Source: Fratercula arctica (taxonomy: Eukaryota > Chordata > Aves > Charadriiformes > Alcidae). Taken from it: DNA of 64,000 nucleotides. The notes beneath the pieces were generated by a model. It had not been told where the DNA came from and made no database searches. It saw only the letters and a list, made by a program, of their open reading frames with translations. Shown in pieces: positions 1 through 13,862 of this stretch; within the stretch, counting starts at the first letter, position 1, and the number at the start of each line of letters is the position of its first letter. Position numbers and translations under genes: made by a program. The stretch covers positions 50,934,707-50,998,706 of the forward strand of contig CANTUZ010000006.1 of the NCBI GenBank assembly GCA_947846985.1. The letters run 5' to 3'.

Positions 1-3000
1 ATATTTAATCAGAAGGAAGGAGAGGAGTGTTGCTATCTGATGATTTTCAAGCAGTAAGATCAGGGAGAGGTATCAAATCCTGATCACAGGAGACTGGACT
101 TCTCTAGATAATGAATCTAGCTGCATGGGGAGCGTGTTGACTGTGGAGAAACACGTATTGCACAGCGGATAAAGCTCGGGTCCGAGCTGACCTGCCAACC
201 GCATTCTAACAAGTAGACCCTTTGAAAAAGAACTTTGATGCAATACGTTAACTTTGTGTCGTAGGTTGGCATCGCCTTACCTGTTGCTCCATGGAATGCA
301 TTGCAGAGAGTGAAGGAACACCAATGCGAAGTGGTAATTTATGGATAAACACTTGTTTTAAGGACTACGTTTGTGTAGTCTTTGTTTGCTGTCAAGCCTT
401 GGCTGTGGCTGTCAGAGTCCCCACTTCAGCAGTGTTTTGGGTAGGCAGATTCTGACAGCGGGCTGGCAGCCTAAAACGCGTGAGTTTGATGCACAAAGAA
501 ACCTTCAGTCCCTTTTGCCTCCAATAACAAGCAGGTTCCACAGCGCTGCAACAGTTAATCATTGGGATGTTTTCACCAAACCTGACAGCATGGCTGGAAA
601 GTTTTTAGCTTGTTCTAATCTTCCCTATCCTTATCCCCAGTCCTTTCCATCCCTCTTCTTACATCCTGAAAAAGAAATCAATCAAAATGTAGATTAAAAT
701 TCCAAGTAAAAGTCAGTATTTCTTAAGGAAAGATAATGGCTGCTAGACAAAAGCACGCCACTGGCATTCTGCAAAAGCAGCATACTGTACCCTGCGTGTT
801 CACTTGTTCCTCCCCAGTGCTGTTTATAGTGGGTTATTTCCTTTTTATTTTCAATGTGTTCCAGTTGGAAATTCCTCACTCTGAGCATTTGCTATGATGA
901 GAGTCATATAAATCTGGCAAGAGAAAAAAAGATGATGTGCCAGAATGGGTAACTTAATCCCACCCAATGACAAAATAAGGTGCTTGTCTCTGTATCTGTG
1001 AGTTTTATGGGTGTGTATATCATTTGTCAGGTCTGACATAATTTTTTTGCCTTTTTTTGCTGAAGTTGGGATTTTGCAAGGGGTAGATCTAAGGCTGGTG
1101 CAACCCTAGCTTTCCCAAAAAACACTGATCCCATGAAGAAATGTGCAAATGTGTTCAAACGTATTTTAGTTGTTAATGGCATTTGAAAATGTTGCCTGAT
1201 TAGAACTGAAGTTCTTTAACCACACTGTTGATTGAAAGGGCCGTCCGTGGCAGCGCGGTCTCAGACTGCCCGGCTGAACACTGTACGAGCTGGCCGGGGC
1301 AGTGCTCCCTGGGAGAGGCAGGAGGTGCCAGTTTTCTTTCGAGGCTCAAGAAGAGTTCTGGTTTTGAGGGTTGCTTTTGGGCAACCATCCGTCAGGATCT
1401 GGAGTAGGAAGGCTGGTGCTCTCCTTCCATACCGACTTCTGACACCTGTCAAAAAGGAATGGTTTTCTGTTACTGCCGACACAGGCCAGACCCAAACCAA
1501 GGACCAAGAGGTGGAAGGCTCTGTATCCCATTAGCAATCTCCCTCTGTACATTTCTTCTATTGTTAATTTTTAGTATCCTTGAAAACCCACACTGCAGAA
1601 CTTCACTGGCACCAGTGGATCATAAAATAAGACATAAGAAGTTTAAGTGCCTCTATTTTGAAGGCCAGGCAGATTCTTTCAGTCTGATATTTCATCTCCA
1701 TTCTCAGGTATGCTGCATAATTTTTGTGCCTGTTTATGGAAATGAATGATATATCATAGCCTTCAAGTTTTATTTTCTTCTCAAAGTTTTTTAGACATGC
1801 GAAAGGACACAATCCAAGAAGCTGGAATGTAATTACAGACTTCGCATCTCCTGTATGACCTGTCAGAAGTCTGCTATCTCTCATGAAGCCATTCCAGCAT
1901 ATATTTAATGTCAGTTTGATAGAAGAAACACTTTCATAGGTTCTCTTTGACTGACACATTTAAAATGACATCAGTTCCTAGTTTTAAAACCTATTGTTAT
2001 TAAGTCTCTGTTGCTATTTATGTTAGAAATATGTGCATGTGTGTCAAAACAATACTTCAACTTTGCTGATTGGCTGCACCTAGATTGTGTTGTCAAGGTA
2101 ACGGAACAATTGCTTTTAATCTTTTCTAAATTGTCTTATTTGTTTGTTTCACATTCCAAGTTTCATATTTAATTTTCCAAAAGCAGAAGTGGATGATTAT
2201 TTTTAAAGTGTTTTTAAGACCATTGGTGCATTCTATATATTTTATGAAATGTGCACGGACATACACTTTCCTGCAAGATGAAAAAGAGCAACTAATTAAG
2301 TGAATTATTTGAGATAAATATCTACTACTGTGTTACTGGCTACACAGCCAGCTTTTCAGTGTGGTATGTTTAGTATTTATTGGTTGCTTCTGAAGCAGTG
2401 CACAGCGGATCCATCTCCTTCACAATTTGGTTATCCTCTTAGATGGCAAAATCTTCACGTAGAACCTCTGTCTTGTTTTGTAATGCCAACCGCATTGTTG
2501 GAACTGTCAAAATATGAGTAGTTACCTTGTTGTGGTACCTTCGTATTTTGACTTGGAAAGGTACCTCTCCACCCAACTAGAAGAATTTTCATTATTTGTG
2601 TGGGAGATTCTAAATCCTCAGTACAGACTGGCCAGAAGCACTTCCTGCTCGTGTCTGGAGGTGAATTCTTCTGTACGTAATTCAAATAGGAATTATTGAA
2701 GTTTCTGATTCCCTCTCCTGTTCGGTTATGAAGAAAACCCCAATCAGCTTCTCATACCTGATGGTGTCAGGCTAAATCTGTGAGATCCTCAATAAATCTT
2801 CGTCTGTTCAAATGCATCCCAGCTGATGTCATCCCAAATGGTGACGGGAATAGTAAACTCTTGAGTTTTAGCCGGGGTTAGGTGGGTTAGACACAGTCTT
2901 GATTTATGACACGTCAGTAAGGATCACCTCAGTGTTTCTCGGACTGCGTATTACTGTTGTATATATGCATATACGTAGGTAGGCTCTCATCTTTTGGTTA

Positions 3001-3465
3001 AGATCATGTCTGTACTTATATGCATTTACAATGGAATTTAGGAAAAAAAAGATGTATCTGAAAGATAATGATGGTTTTCCATCATCCTCCAAAATAACAC
3101 CTGCAAAGGCAGACCCCTGGCCATGAGTTCAGGCTTAAGTGGGCCTGGGCAAGAGGTGATTTCCCCACATACACTTTTCCAAAATAATTATCGTGCTGTG
3201 AAAGTGTTAAGTGAAACACAGACCAATGTATAACTTTGGAGCAAGCTTTTCAGATTTTTTTTTTTTCCTAAAAATGGGGAACTCACATTGAATCCTTCCC
3301 TCAGAAACATGCCTAATGTATTATTAAATCAAAAGTTACTTGTATGAAGATTAGTGTGCCAAGCTTTGCTGATGGTTTGTCAAAGAAATCCGTCGCAGGA
3401 TGGGAGTGGCTATGTATCCAGGCACAATTCCAGCAAAACGGCAGATTAGATCTATTAGGTGGTTA
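1..3465. other. gene-free AT-rich segment
   Basis: No coding gene, RNA gene or mobile element is recognised. Open frames reach at most about 118 codons, occur on both strands and lack splice context or recognisable motifs. A palindromic TATATGCATATA lies near 2953-2965, and short homopolymer T runs occur near 1041 and 3256. Nothing else stands out. Confidence 0.6.
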
Positions 3466-3469
3466 CATC

Positions 3470-3512
3470 AAAGAGGTCACAAGAGCAGCGTAAAGAGGTT
3501 ATAAGAGCAGGG
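3470..3512. repeat. 22-bp tandem duplication
   Basis: Two adjacent imperfect copies of AAAGAGGTCACAAGAGCAG / AAAGAGGTTATAAGAGCAG lie at 3470-3490 and 3492-3512, a 22-bp period with about two mismatches in the shared core. This is seen directly. It looks like a local duplication; no repeat family is recognised. Confidence 0.8.
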
Positions 3513-3597
3513 TACGTCTTCTGGTTAAGGATGTATCATCATGTTTATTAGGACATATTCCAATAATCTCGATGTTCTTTTTAGTAGATGGCAGAAG

Positions 3598-3671
3598 AAG
3601 ATCAGAGAAATCTTACACCTGTAGGCTATTTTTAATTGATGCAAAACAAGATCAGAGAGATCTTACACCTG
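3598..3671. repeat. 24-bp direct repeat, 50-bp period
   Basis: AAGATCAGAGAAATCTTACA at 3598 continues with CCTG, and the same 24 bases recur at 3648-3671 with one substitution (AGAAA to AGAGA). Between them are 26 unrelated bases. With the 22-bp duplication 100 bp upstream, this makes a small patch of local sequence duplication. Confidence 0.85.
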
Positions 3672-5670
3672 CGCAAGGTTTCATTGTCCTTTGCCATATT
3701 ATACTGAAATGTTCTGTAACTGTAACCTCAATAACTTGATAATTACTGCACGCAAGTCTAAAAGAGCATACATTACAAGAAATTTTATTACTAAAGTAAA
3801 GAAAACATATTGTTGATATGACTACAATGGAGAGATTTATGTTGGGAAAGATCAACAAATGCAAATACAGACTCGCAGGTTCTACCTGAAGAAAGAGAAC
3901 AAACATTGTGTTTCAGCAAAAAGGAAGAAACGCACTCAGAACGCTCTTGGCCAGTTCTTCAGGAGTCGGTTTTCACGAGGATCACGGTTTGTGTTCCCAG
4001 CCCACTCTTTGATGTTATCTAACCATTGTATCAACTGTTTTCCTGTTATATTATTTTGAAATCCAAGGGCTTGTATAAATGTAAATAGTTAGGCATTTTC
4101 TGAGTTCAAGTTACACCTAAAATACATAAAACAATAGCCTTGATTTTAATGAACAAACTGCGCTGTATTAGCACTTGCAAGGAATTACATTTAAAAAATA
4201 GCGTGTGAAAATAATGAAATTCTGTAACAACTGATTTCACAAATAGTATCACCTACCTGAAAACGACGGGAATATCAGGAATTATGGCTGTGGGATAGAG
4301 CGTTATTTCATGTTAATAAGGTGGTGTGCTCGATGAGCAGCTGTAACTAGAAGGAGATACTATGTAGGTTCATGAAAAGTTTAGTGAAGCTTGATAACAA
4401 AATCTGTATCCAATGGCGATGATGGTCACCCAAATACATTGGGTCGTCTATAGGCTTGGAGGGAAGAAACATAACCCGTTCTCGGGGGGATTTTTGGCAG
4501 AGCAAGAGCTGGTGGGCTGTGTCCTGTTACGGAAAGAGCAAAAGAGGTGTCAGTGTGAAGAACGTGCCGAGGTCTTCTAGAGAAACCTGAAGACTGTTTC
4601 ACAGCCCGAAAGAAAGTTTTGGAGTCTTCGTCCCTCACGCGATTTGATGCCAAGGGGCAGATGCTGAGTCCACCAAAGACTGTGAAGTGTTTGTGTGTTA
4701 TTAATCCTGGCCCTAAAACAAAAAGTGGCTCAGGTAGAATATAGCTCTATTCCCACATCAGTGAATGTAACGAGCATGGAAAATGATACAAACGTCGCCC
4801 TTTCATGTTACAATATTAATCTGAACTGGCACAACATGAGTCCGCTTTTCCAACAAAGACCGGACAGAGAATGGGAAAGGAACACATGTCGACTATTCTC
4901 ACAATAAATCTGCATAATCTAAGCGGGTGTGTGGTCCTTCTCAGAAGCTTGTCCAAGTCTGGTTACAAAATTACACCATATATTTTTTTTTAATTGGCAC
5001 AAGAAGAGACCAGGTATGCTCTCTATCTAAGAAAAGGCTCAAGTTTGCAACAGTTTCAGTTGCTGTTAAGGACTTTAGTCAGAAGAGCGCTTAACGTTTT
5101 TGGATGTCAGAAACTCTTTGATTGAAAAAAGTCGCAGCGGTGTTCTATACTTCAGTGGTGTAATTTTTTTCTTATCCTTTAAATGCACCAAGCCCCAATC
5201 TGTAGCATACTGTGGCTTGGAAGAACCACTTCTGAATGCTCTTTCTGGGTACACGTTCTGTACTTTAAAAAGCAGCCGATTCCACTCCCTTGCTGCCTGG
5301 CTCCGCACCCGCAATACAATATTCATGAGAGAGACGGATCGACAGCCGCGGGGAAGGGGACCCTGCACCCAGCAGCTGTCGGTGCTTCGTCCTCCCCGGG
5401 ACTGTGCTTCAAACCTGCTCTGAGGACACGGCGGTGGGGACCGTGGCAGCCACGGGACCGTCACCTCCCTCCCATTCCCCGTGTCCCTTCTGACACTATC
5501 CGTTTGTGACAACTGCCAGAGATAGGCTCTCCCTGTTGGGAACTGGCCTGCGAACCCTGCGATGCCCGTCACAGGGGCCACTCAGTGTCTGCCACGTGGT
5601 GATACCTCTTTGACGGGGTTGCATGGCGCCCAAACGCGTGTCTAGAACTGCTTTTAGCTGCTTTAGACTT
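3672..5670. other. gene-free segment
   Basis: Nothing is recognised on either strand. The longest frame is 168 codons on the minus strand (5075-5581). It is arginine- and serine-rich, matches no family I know, is overlapped by two plus-strand frames of about 107 codons, and has no clear splice or promoter context, so I treat it as chance. Confidence 0.55.
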
Positions 5671-5784
5671 GTGACTTGCTGACTGCGTGCCGTGCTGAGG
5701 AGGTGCTTTGTGACTTGCTGACTCACCCCACCCAGCCCTGCTGTGTCACCCCGTGCTGCGTGGTGACACCGTGACTCACCGACT
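5671..5784 (+). repeat. degenerate GTGACTTGCTGACT repeat
   Basis: GTGACTTGCTGACT occurs exactly at 5671-5684 and 5710-5723 (39-bp period), and a diverged copy GTGACTCACCGACT lies at 5771-5784. Shorter GTGACTTT.GCC echoes follow to about 5865. It has the look of a decayed minisatellite. The TGACTCA core in the third copy also matches the AP-1 consensus, which may be incidental. Confidence 0.65.
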
Positions 5785-5865
5785 CCATCCCTCATGACTG
5801 GCAGCTTCCTCAGGTGCCGCTTTCAGAGTCGTGACTTTGCCGCTTGCCGAGATGTGACTTTGTGC

Positions 5866-8800
5866 CACCTCCACCACGTCCGGCTGCTCGCAGTGGAGGC
5901 CGCGCTGGGCGGTGGGAGAGCACTCTCTCCCCTCAGTACGAGTTTAGGACTTAGTCAAGAAGCCTGGGAAGTATTTCCAGGTTGATGTCAAAGTGCGGAG
6001 GGCAGAAAGTACAAAGCCAAGGCCCTGTCTGCTACCAAGTGCCAGAGACTGTGGGTCTTTAGCCTGGTATTCTGTCACTCGCCCTGCCTCAGGGCTGGTG
6101 CTGTCTTGCTGAGTTTTGTTTCTACTGGTCCTTGTATATTTTGTTTCTGAGAGTTTTCTGCCAGGCTGCTAAAATCCAATATTGCACTGAAAACCGGCCT
6201 TGTAAACTCTCATCTGCCCACGGTACCATGGCCGTGGTGGGCTGGAGCAGGGCTGGGTTCTTCCCACAGCTGGGACTCATCCTGCTGTGTTTTCTTATGC
6301 CACGTAGCAGCTACTTCCTCATCTCTCTCAGATGCTACTGCTGAAGAAATCAGGCTTTTACCCACTTTCAGCAAACATGCCCATCTTTTGCGTGAGATGC
6401 AATACCCTCAGCAGGCAGCAGAAAGCTGTGGGAGCTACTGGAAATCTGGTGCAAAAACATGAGCTGCTGTAGGACACGTCCTGTGGCCTGTTCACAGAGG
6501 GATCTGTGCCTTTGGGGCTCGGTACAGATGAACCCATTGTTGCTCCAGAGCATTATGTCTCCACCCACTCCCCAAGACGATGACCTTCAAGAAATTAGCT
6601 GCTCTGGACACCCAGCCTGGCCAGGATAAACCAAAATTCACTTTCTGTATTCTAGCAGTGCGGAGGTTAAAGGATTCCCTGGAGTTAGCCTGCTGAAAAG
6701 CGAGGTAAAGTAGCAAAGCACCAGGATGGCTTTTGTGGTTTATAATATGTCAATTTGTACAGTAAATAGGGTCTGTGTTTAATGCTCCCCTGCAGCGATG
6801 ACTATTAATAATAAAAGGCCTTGAAAGGAACTGAACTTTCATGATAAAGTATTTCTGACAGCTTGCTCCTCAGCACAACAACTGTTGTCCCCAGAGACTC
6901 ATTCAACATTCATTTGAATCATGGGGAAAGAAGCCCAGCTCGGAAGATGTTTTTCTGGAGTGCAGAGGGGCACTTTGATCCTAGCTCAGATAACAGCTGC
7001 TCTACCTGAGCGGATTTTCGGGTAGGTGTATCCTCCAGCCCAGGTGAGCCTCAGGGGAGGTGTCTGGTTGACCTCAAAGCCCAGGCAAGGCACCTGATAC
7101 CTGAGGCAGGGTCTTTGAACGGGCAGGAGGACCTGGCATCGCATTTTATCATTCTGTCGGTCTCGCGTTTCTGGCGAGAGACAGCGTCCGCAGGAAGGGA
7201 ACTCCTGAAGGGATTCAAGTCGCACCTTGAATTTTTTTTTCCCATTGTAAAATAAAAAGGAGGCAGAAAGCCAAAATACTTTGATTAGATTTTGTCTGTG
7301 CTATTGTGTTTTCTCACCGCCCTTGGAGTGCACAAAGCACTTCATTTGAAATCCATGACCCTGATTTCCCGAAGCTGGAGCAAAAAGCAAATACCTGATA
7401 CTTGATAAACTTCACAGAGGAAAATGAAGCAGTTCGTATGGTCCCTATAAGGGCTGCAGTGATGGGCAGTACGGGTATCCCTACAGCAAACACACCATGC
7501 TAGTTACTGCAAAATGGGCCAAATCCTTTGGTACTTATGCAGAGAGAAATCCAACTGAAATTAACTGTAGCTTTGTCTGGGTGTGATCTGATAAAGATTA
7601 TTGTATTTTCTTTTTATTCTATCACGAGCATTTGTGCTAGTTCATGTAAATAAATATGCAAAATAGTGACATGACACTGATTTTTCAAAGCTGATTTCAC
7701 TTTAATAATTCTTTATTTTTTCCCATGCCTGTCTTTGTGACATGGAGGTAAATCCAGAGTGACCCAGATAGAGATTGCCCTGATTAACTTTTTCATTTTT
7801 TACTGTAAGGCCATTTGGAAACAGCCTCCTTAAAAACTGTTCCTTCATTTATGAAGATTCTGTTCTTTCTTTTTCTCACCAAGGACAATTTATCGTTCTC
7901 ATTCAAAGGACCTGACGTGGAGAAGGTCTCAAGATATCCCTTGATCTGGAATCTCACCTTATGCCCTTGATACCATGGCTTTTTTCAGTAATACTTCTTT
8001 CACTGGTGAAGACATTTGCTCAAGCCAATACCTTGTAAGACAGGGGATCATCTCTTTGTATTGACTGTCTTCTAAAGAGCTTCAGAAGATTTTCAAAAGA
8101 AATGAGAAAACTGCTGTTCATAAGCTTTTTGAGCTTAATTAAAAGGGTAAAAACATTGTGGGAAAACAAATGGAACAAGTACTTAAAAAAAAAGTTGAAG
8201 ATTTGGCTTGGTCACGGTCAATGCAGACGGGGGGTAGTCAAAGTCGCACCCAAAATTACCACTGGGTTTTCAGTCTGAGAGCAGGTTGCTGACTTTGGGG
8301 CATCCAAAGCAGAGACCTTGCACAGCCCCGTCCTGCTGAGCTCGGCAGCTCCCCGCGCCGTTATCAGCAGGGCAGGGAGGAACCGTTTTAACTGCTGAGT
8401 TCGTGAGATAAAGGCAGTGGAGGATGGAGCATGGCTGGGAGTTCTGCACTGGGGTGGCTTTTGGTGTTTCTGAACAAAAACCTACTTGTGAAGAGAACAG
8501 GTGTGCATGAAGTCCAGCCCTGCAGCCCGTTTTCAGTGGCTTTAGCAGGAGCTTTTCTGGCATGAAGGGCAGGGAGAAGCCAGCTGCAGCGCACAGGAAG
8601 GCACCTTGTGGTGCTGAGGCAGCAAGGTAAGCCAGCCCTGCTTCGGAAAGTTTTACCCATGGAAAGAGGCTTTGGAGGAGATGTTTGAGGATGAAGAATT
8701 TCTGTGGTGCTTTTGTACATAGTTTACACAACCAACCTTTTAGACTAAGAGAGTAGAGAGCCTCAAAATGCTCGCAGTTGCTCCAAAGTTAAGGGTTTTG

Positions 8801-11800
8801 TCCTGTTGAGTCATTACATTATCTGGGTATAAACCGAAGAGTTTTCAGCTCTGAATAATTTAGGTGAAAGAGTTAGCCCTAGGCCAGGTGCTCTACTTAG
8901 GGAGATGGTGAAATAAATTATTCAGAAGAGGAGACAGGTAAAACAGATGGGAAAGGCCGCCAAAAGAAGACACCCAGAGGGCAGCTGTTTTACAGGTCCC
9001 CTGCGAAGCACCGACCTCCCAGGAGGGCTGTGGCGATGAGTCAAGCAGCGGTGCTGGAAATGAACTTTGCCTTGTTAATTGGTGTGATGGTCACGGGGAA
9101 CACAGGAACTGATGCCTAGAAGCAATCATCACTGCGTTTCAGCCTGGGCAACCCATGCTTTAATGTTAGAGAGTATGTTCTCAAAGGATTTAGTACAGAG
9201 GTTCCAAAATGATTTGATTTTGAAAAGGAAGCTCAGTGGGGAGGGGAAAAAGACATTCCTCAAAATATTGATTCAATTTGAACAATGACATTTTTCAAAC
9301 AGCTTATGCTACCACATCATCCAATTGCATTTTGCCTTTCCACACATACCCAGATTTTTAATTTTGACTTAACTTGTGCAATTTGGATTACATTTTTCAA
9401 GGCAATTTGGGATTCTTTCTACTTCTGTTTATGGTCATACATGTCAATTTTTTATAGAACCCATCATTTCAACTATGATACATAAAGCCCTTTGATGTTA
9501 AAAGTACTCAAATAGTCCAGGAACTTATGCCAAAGCAATGAAAAGTTCTAAATTATCTTGCCATTTTTACTGACAAGTGGATATTTTACTGGCTTTTACT
9601 GTCAGTCAGTGTTTGATTCTTTTGCTAATGACAATCACTAACTTTACTGGTGCTTGGCAGTGTAAGAGAAGTGTCATGGATGTATATGAAAGCTGGCACA
9701 AATTTTTTTAAGGAGACTAAATAAACAAATCACTGCAGTTCTGATTTTCTAAATTACATTCCCATAATAGAGCACCTACTTCATATGAATAATCGCTCTG
9801 GTTATAAGGGAGTAGACTGGCTGTGCAAATGGCAAATTAGATGTGCAATTGCCCACATTTGCCTATGCAGTTACATGTTTTTGTGAAGAGGAGTTTGGTA
9901 CTTTTCTTTGCCCTTGGTGTTGTCTCACTAGGGATAAGCTTTTCCCAAACCCAGAGTATCTCTCTCTCCCTCCTGCTCCTGGCCCCAGGAGCGAGCAGTG
10001 CAGGGCACAAGGAGGAAGAAAAGCCGCAATGAGGAGGAGAGAAGGAAGGAGAAAGGAGAGACCTCAGCAAGAGAAAGAGGGAAAGGGATGAGAGATTTTG
10101 CTGAAGGAAAGCATTCTGGTGTGTCAAACACTGGGAGATTCTCCTTCCTTAATTTCATCGGCCTAGATGCTGGCACCCTATTGGGAAATGGCACCAAAGT
10201 TGCCACGTTCCCACTGTCTTCCTGCAGACCCTGATTCACTGCAGGACCTTGAAAATGTCATTTCATCTCTATTTTCTGTACCTCTTCTTTGTCGTGTTAC
10301 CCAGAGTGACTGAGCCCTCTGGGGCAGAAGCTCTACCTTTGCATTTCATGTACAGGACACTCGGCATGATAAATCCTCAGTCTTACTGGGGGCGGGTGTA
10401 AGCGTAGCACAATTATCAGCTGTATGTGTAACGGTGTTATCTGTAGCACAGAAAATACTGTTACAGACAGAATCCTTGCAGAAAGCACACTTGTACGCAG
10501 ATCTGGTATGGCAACACCTTCCCTGTGGTCTTTAGGTTGTATTTCCATGCAGAAAAGTTTTCATGGAGAAAGCGCATTGATGTTGTTGTTGCAATAGAGG
10601 TTATCATAATATTCATTTCAGTTAAGGAATTATCCAAATCTACTAGAGACCTTTGAAATGTAAAGAAGACTTTTTTTCAGATATAGATTGTCTTTTTGTT
10701 GAAGTCATACATTTAAGATGTTGTGATAAATTTTGTGAAAATGAATTAGCAGCAAGATTGTGGCTTCACTGAAATTCCAGACAAAGCTGTTACAAAAGTT
10801 AAACCCATTATTTGATCTCAAATATCTGTCAAGTTAGTACAGAAGGGCTCAAACTTACCCACACCAACAGTTAATCTTTTTCCTTTTCAACTTTGCTCCA
10901 ATGTAGAAGTTCTTCTCAAATAACACTTCAGGTAATTATTTCCCAAAGTACGCACAAAATGACCTTCTTTGTTATCCTAAGAAAGTTTCTTTCTTGTTTT
11001 ATAGGGGTTTTTAAGAAATATTAGATATGTTAGATGTTCTTGCTGCCTACAAGCTCTTCTCTGAGCTGACATTCTGCCTGTACTTAGCGGGGATGTTACA
11101 TAAGACCAAGGATCTCACTTATTTTCTAGTCAGACAAGTGTGTGTGTGAACTAAGGATGACACTCAGTCAATAAATCTTTTCACTTCCTTTGTATTTTCT
11201 TTGATCTCTGAGGAGGATTTCACCATCCTCTTCAAAGAAAACAATATCCGCTGATGTCCATCTTTTCTGATTCCCTCTTGATACCGTTCCTTCTTTTTGA
11301 CCACTGTTGTGGCTTCTTGACTTCTTTCATTTGCCAGCTAACTCAGATGTACTTGAAGTATTTACTCTTCTTTCATGTCTCTATTTTCTTGCCTCTGTTC
11401 TCATCTTACCACCATTTTAATTAGCCTTCTTTTTCTGGCTCCTTCTCCTAAAAATGCAGACGTTTTTGGTCTCAGCTGTCACTTAGTTTTACCTATCTCC
11501 AGCCCTGCAACCTCTCTTTCTTCCCTTCACAGTCCTCGACCGTGTCCTCTGCTGTCGTTAGCAGAGTTCCTCTCCTCTAGTGTTGTCTTGGATCCCCTTT
11601 GTTCACTCCTTTCCTGATCTACCTCATTATCAAAAAACATCTGCCTGGACAAAACTCCGTCTCTTGTATCTTGACTCTTTTCTTGTTTGGTTGGTTTTTA
11701 CCGTTGTTGTTCATACCGCTCTCTTCATTGGATAGCCTTTTCCTAAGTGATATCTTTTACTAGCTTAATGATTATCTCTAATCTGCATGTCTGTCTATTC

Positions 11801-12885
11801 CCTACGCCACTTTTTCTTCTGAATACATGTTTGTTACACAGCAAGGATATCCTGTAAATACTACTTAGAAACTCTTTTCAAATCATGTAATCACCTTGCA
11901 ATTCTCTCGATTTAGTCTAGTTGGTGTTTATTTTGAATTCCCATCCTAGAGGAAAAAAAAACGCATATATATCTGTCTGCATTAGCAATGTGAGTTAAAT
12001 TACCCAGTAGCTCAAGAAGGGATTGTGGTTTCACCTCATTAAAAGGTTTTTTTCTTTCCTTATCAGGCTTTATAATCTGTAAATGAGAATGATCACAAGC
12101 GTCATCTCCCCAGTCCCGGGGCAGTATGAGGCAAAACAAGAAAACCATTCTCTTAGCAATTGCTTGCTATGTCAATGCAGATAAAGGAGTTTTCATTTAG
12201 TTTGTTGAAAAACAGCATCATCTGCATATAAAGAAATAATGCAGCTAAAAATTCTGAATTGGCACAGACTGTGGGAGAAATAGGATGTACCAGTAAATTA
12301 TCACCTAGTTATCAACGAGATAGAAAAACTCTACATTTTGTTTCTGCTTTGCTGAATGTCTGTTTCAAGATATTAAAATAAATATTAAAAAATATTTAAG
12401 AAGTGGTGTTGAGACAAACTAAACTAATTTGTCTGGGGTATGTGAACAATTCAGTGTCTTTGCAGTCAGACATGGCTTTAATAATATCCATCAACACATC
12501 ATACTTCTTATTTAGTGGGTGCAGTCAACATTGACTGGCTCATTTAAATAGAGAAGACGTGTCATTTATCCATTTATTTTGAAAGTTTTAAATACATATC
12601 AGTAAATCAGCTTTTAATATTCGTCCTACTCATTTAGTGGCATTGAACAAAATCCTTTGCTGTTGAGGTCAATAGAGTCAGGATTTCACTCACCAGCTCC
12701 CACAAAATCATCTAATGTATGGATGCTGAACATCTGGATAGAGCTAGTGGAAGTTTTTTACAGATGATTTGATATCACTGTGGTACTGTACATGCACCTG
12801 AGAAAATAATTTGGTTTTTATTTGGTTCACTTCATCGTAAATATTGCCTTGATTGAACAGAAAAAAAAAGTTAAACTAAAATTAT
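5866..12885. other. long gene-free segment
   Basis: No gene, RNA or recognised transposable element. A purine-rich stretch (AGGAGGAAGAAAAG and similar) spans about 10000-10090. A good isolated donor-like CCCAG|GTGAGCC lies at 7041, with no convincing partner exon. From about 11200 to 11800 the plus strand is strongly pyrimidine-rich (CT/TTC runs), and this accounts for the serine/leucine-rich frame there. Confidence 0.6.
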
Positions 12886-12888
12886 TGT

Positions 12889-12926
12889 AAAGGTTCTATT
12901 AAAATTAATAAAAGGTTCTATTAAAA
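12889..12926. repeat. 16-bp direct repeat, 22-bp period
   Basis: AAAGGTTCTATTAAAA occurs exactly at 12889-12904 and 12911-12926, separated by six bases of AT-rich sequence. It is a simple local duplication with no known family. Confidence 0.85.
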
Positions 12927-13862
12927 GCAACAAAACTCAGAAAATAGTAATATTCCTGCTGTGGTTGAAAAGTGTGGTGTATATTGCTTTCTGCTTAGTG
13001 TGTCATCAAATAGGAGAAAAAAAGTTACGTTCAGTTGAGCTGAATTGTAAATACTAATGGAATGGAGGAAGGTGTGCTTTAACATGTGAGAAATCTGACC
13101 AGTATCTTGGGAGCTTTTTCTGGAAAAGCAGATAAGGAATGCCGCTCAGGAATGACCTCAGTGCATTACAGAGTATAGATATCACCTGCTTTCATGGGTA
13201 TAAATTGACCTTTTTAGATGGCTTCATCTAGGTAAATTCCAATCCGTAATCAAACTAGTTTTACTTTCTGATGCAATTTTTACAGTAATATTTGTGGTGA
13301 AAAAGTAGCTTGTACGTCATCTGGGGCTAGATCTATTAGTCTAAGATGTTTTCAAGGGCTTGAAACTTTTGGCCTTCTGCTGTGAAAGAGAAACTCTTCG
13401 TTATCTGATGCGTGGCTCGATATCTTTTTTTCAAATGTCTGGAAATTAGGAGGGGCTGGCTTTTTACAACTCATTAAAGTAGAAATTTTTTTGATTTTGC
13501 TCCCACTAAAGTGAGTGAGATTCATACAGCTGAGATGCAGTTTAGGCTGACAAGACTGGGGTATTTCAACGGTAGACTATACAGTGAATCTTTAATCGTA
13601 AAGATCATCAACTGTACTACCCACCACTTAATGATTTAGATTCAGGTTTATCCCAATGCACATCCTTATTATATGTGCTCACTGCACAGCAGTGAACTTC
13701 AGCTTAAAATAATATATTGTAAGCACATTATATACACAAGGAGTAATTACTGAAAGTCTGAAGTTACGTGTTGAAATTGGAACCAAATCCTGTTTCATGG
13801 GAAGGTTAATATTCTTTTAAACCTATTTTCTTTCTTCTTTTTTTTTCCTTTTTTTTTTTCAG
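12927..13862. other. AT-rich segment ending in a polypyrimidine tract
   Basis: No gene is recognised. The segment ends with about 45 bases that are nearly all pyrimidine (TTTCTTTCTTC then T/C runs, from about 13818), closing in TTTTTCAG at 13862. This is a textbook 3' splice-site tract for the exon candidate that follows. Confidence 0.6.

Noticed and set aside
5075..5581. 168-codon minus-strand frame
   Set aside because: No recognised motif, overlapped by antisense frames, and no splice or promoter context. This length is expected by chance in 64 kb.
7320..7430. Possible MIR-like fragment (AAAGCACTTCATTTGAAATCC)
   Set aside because: Only one loosely matching block and no CTGAGGCA or TTGCCCAAGG block beside it.
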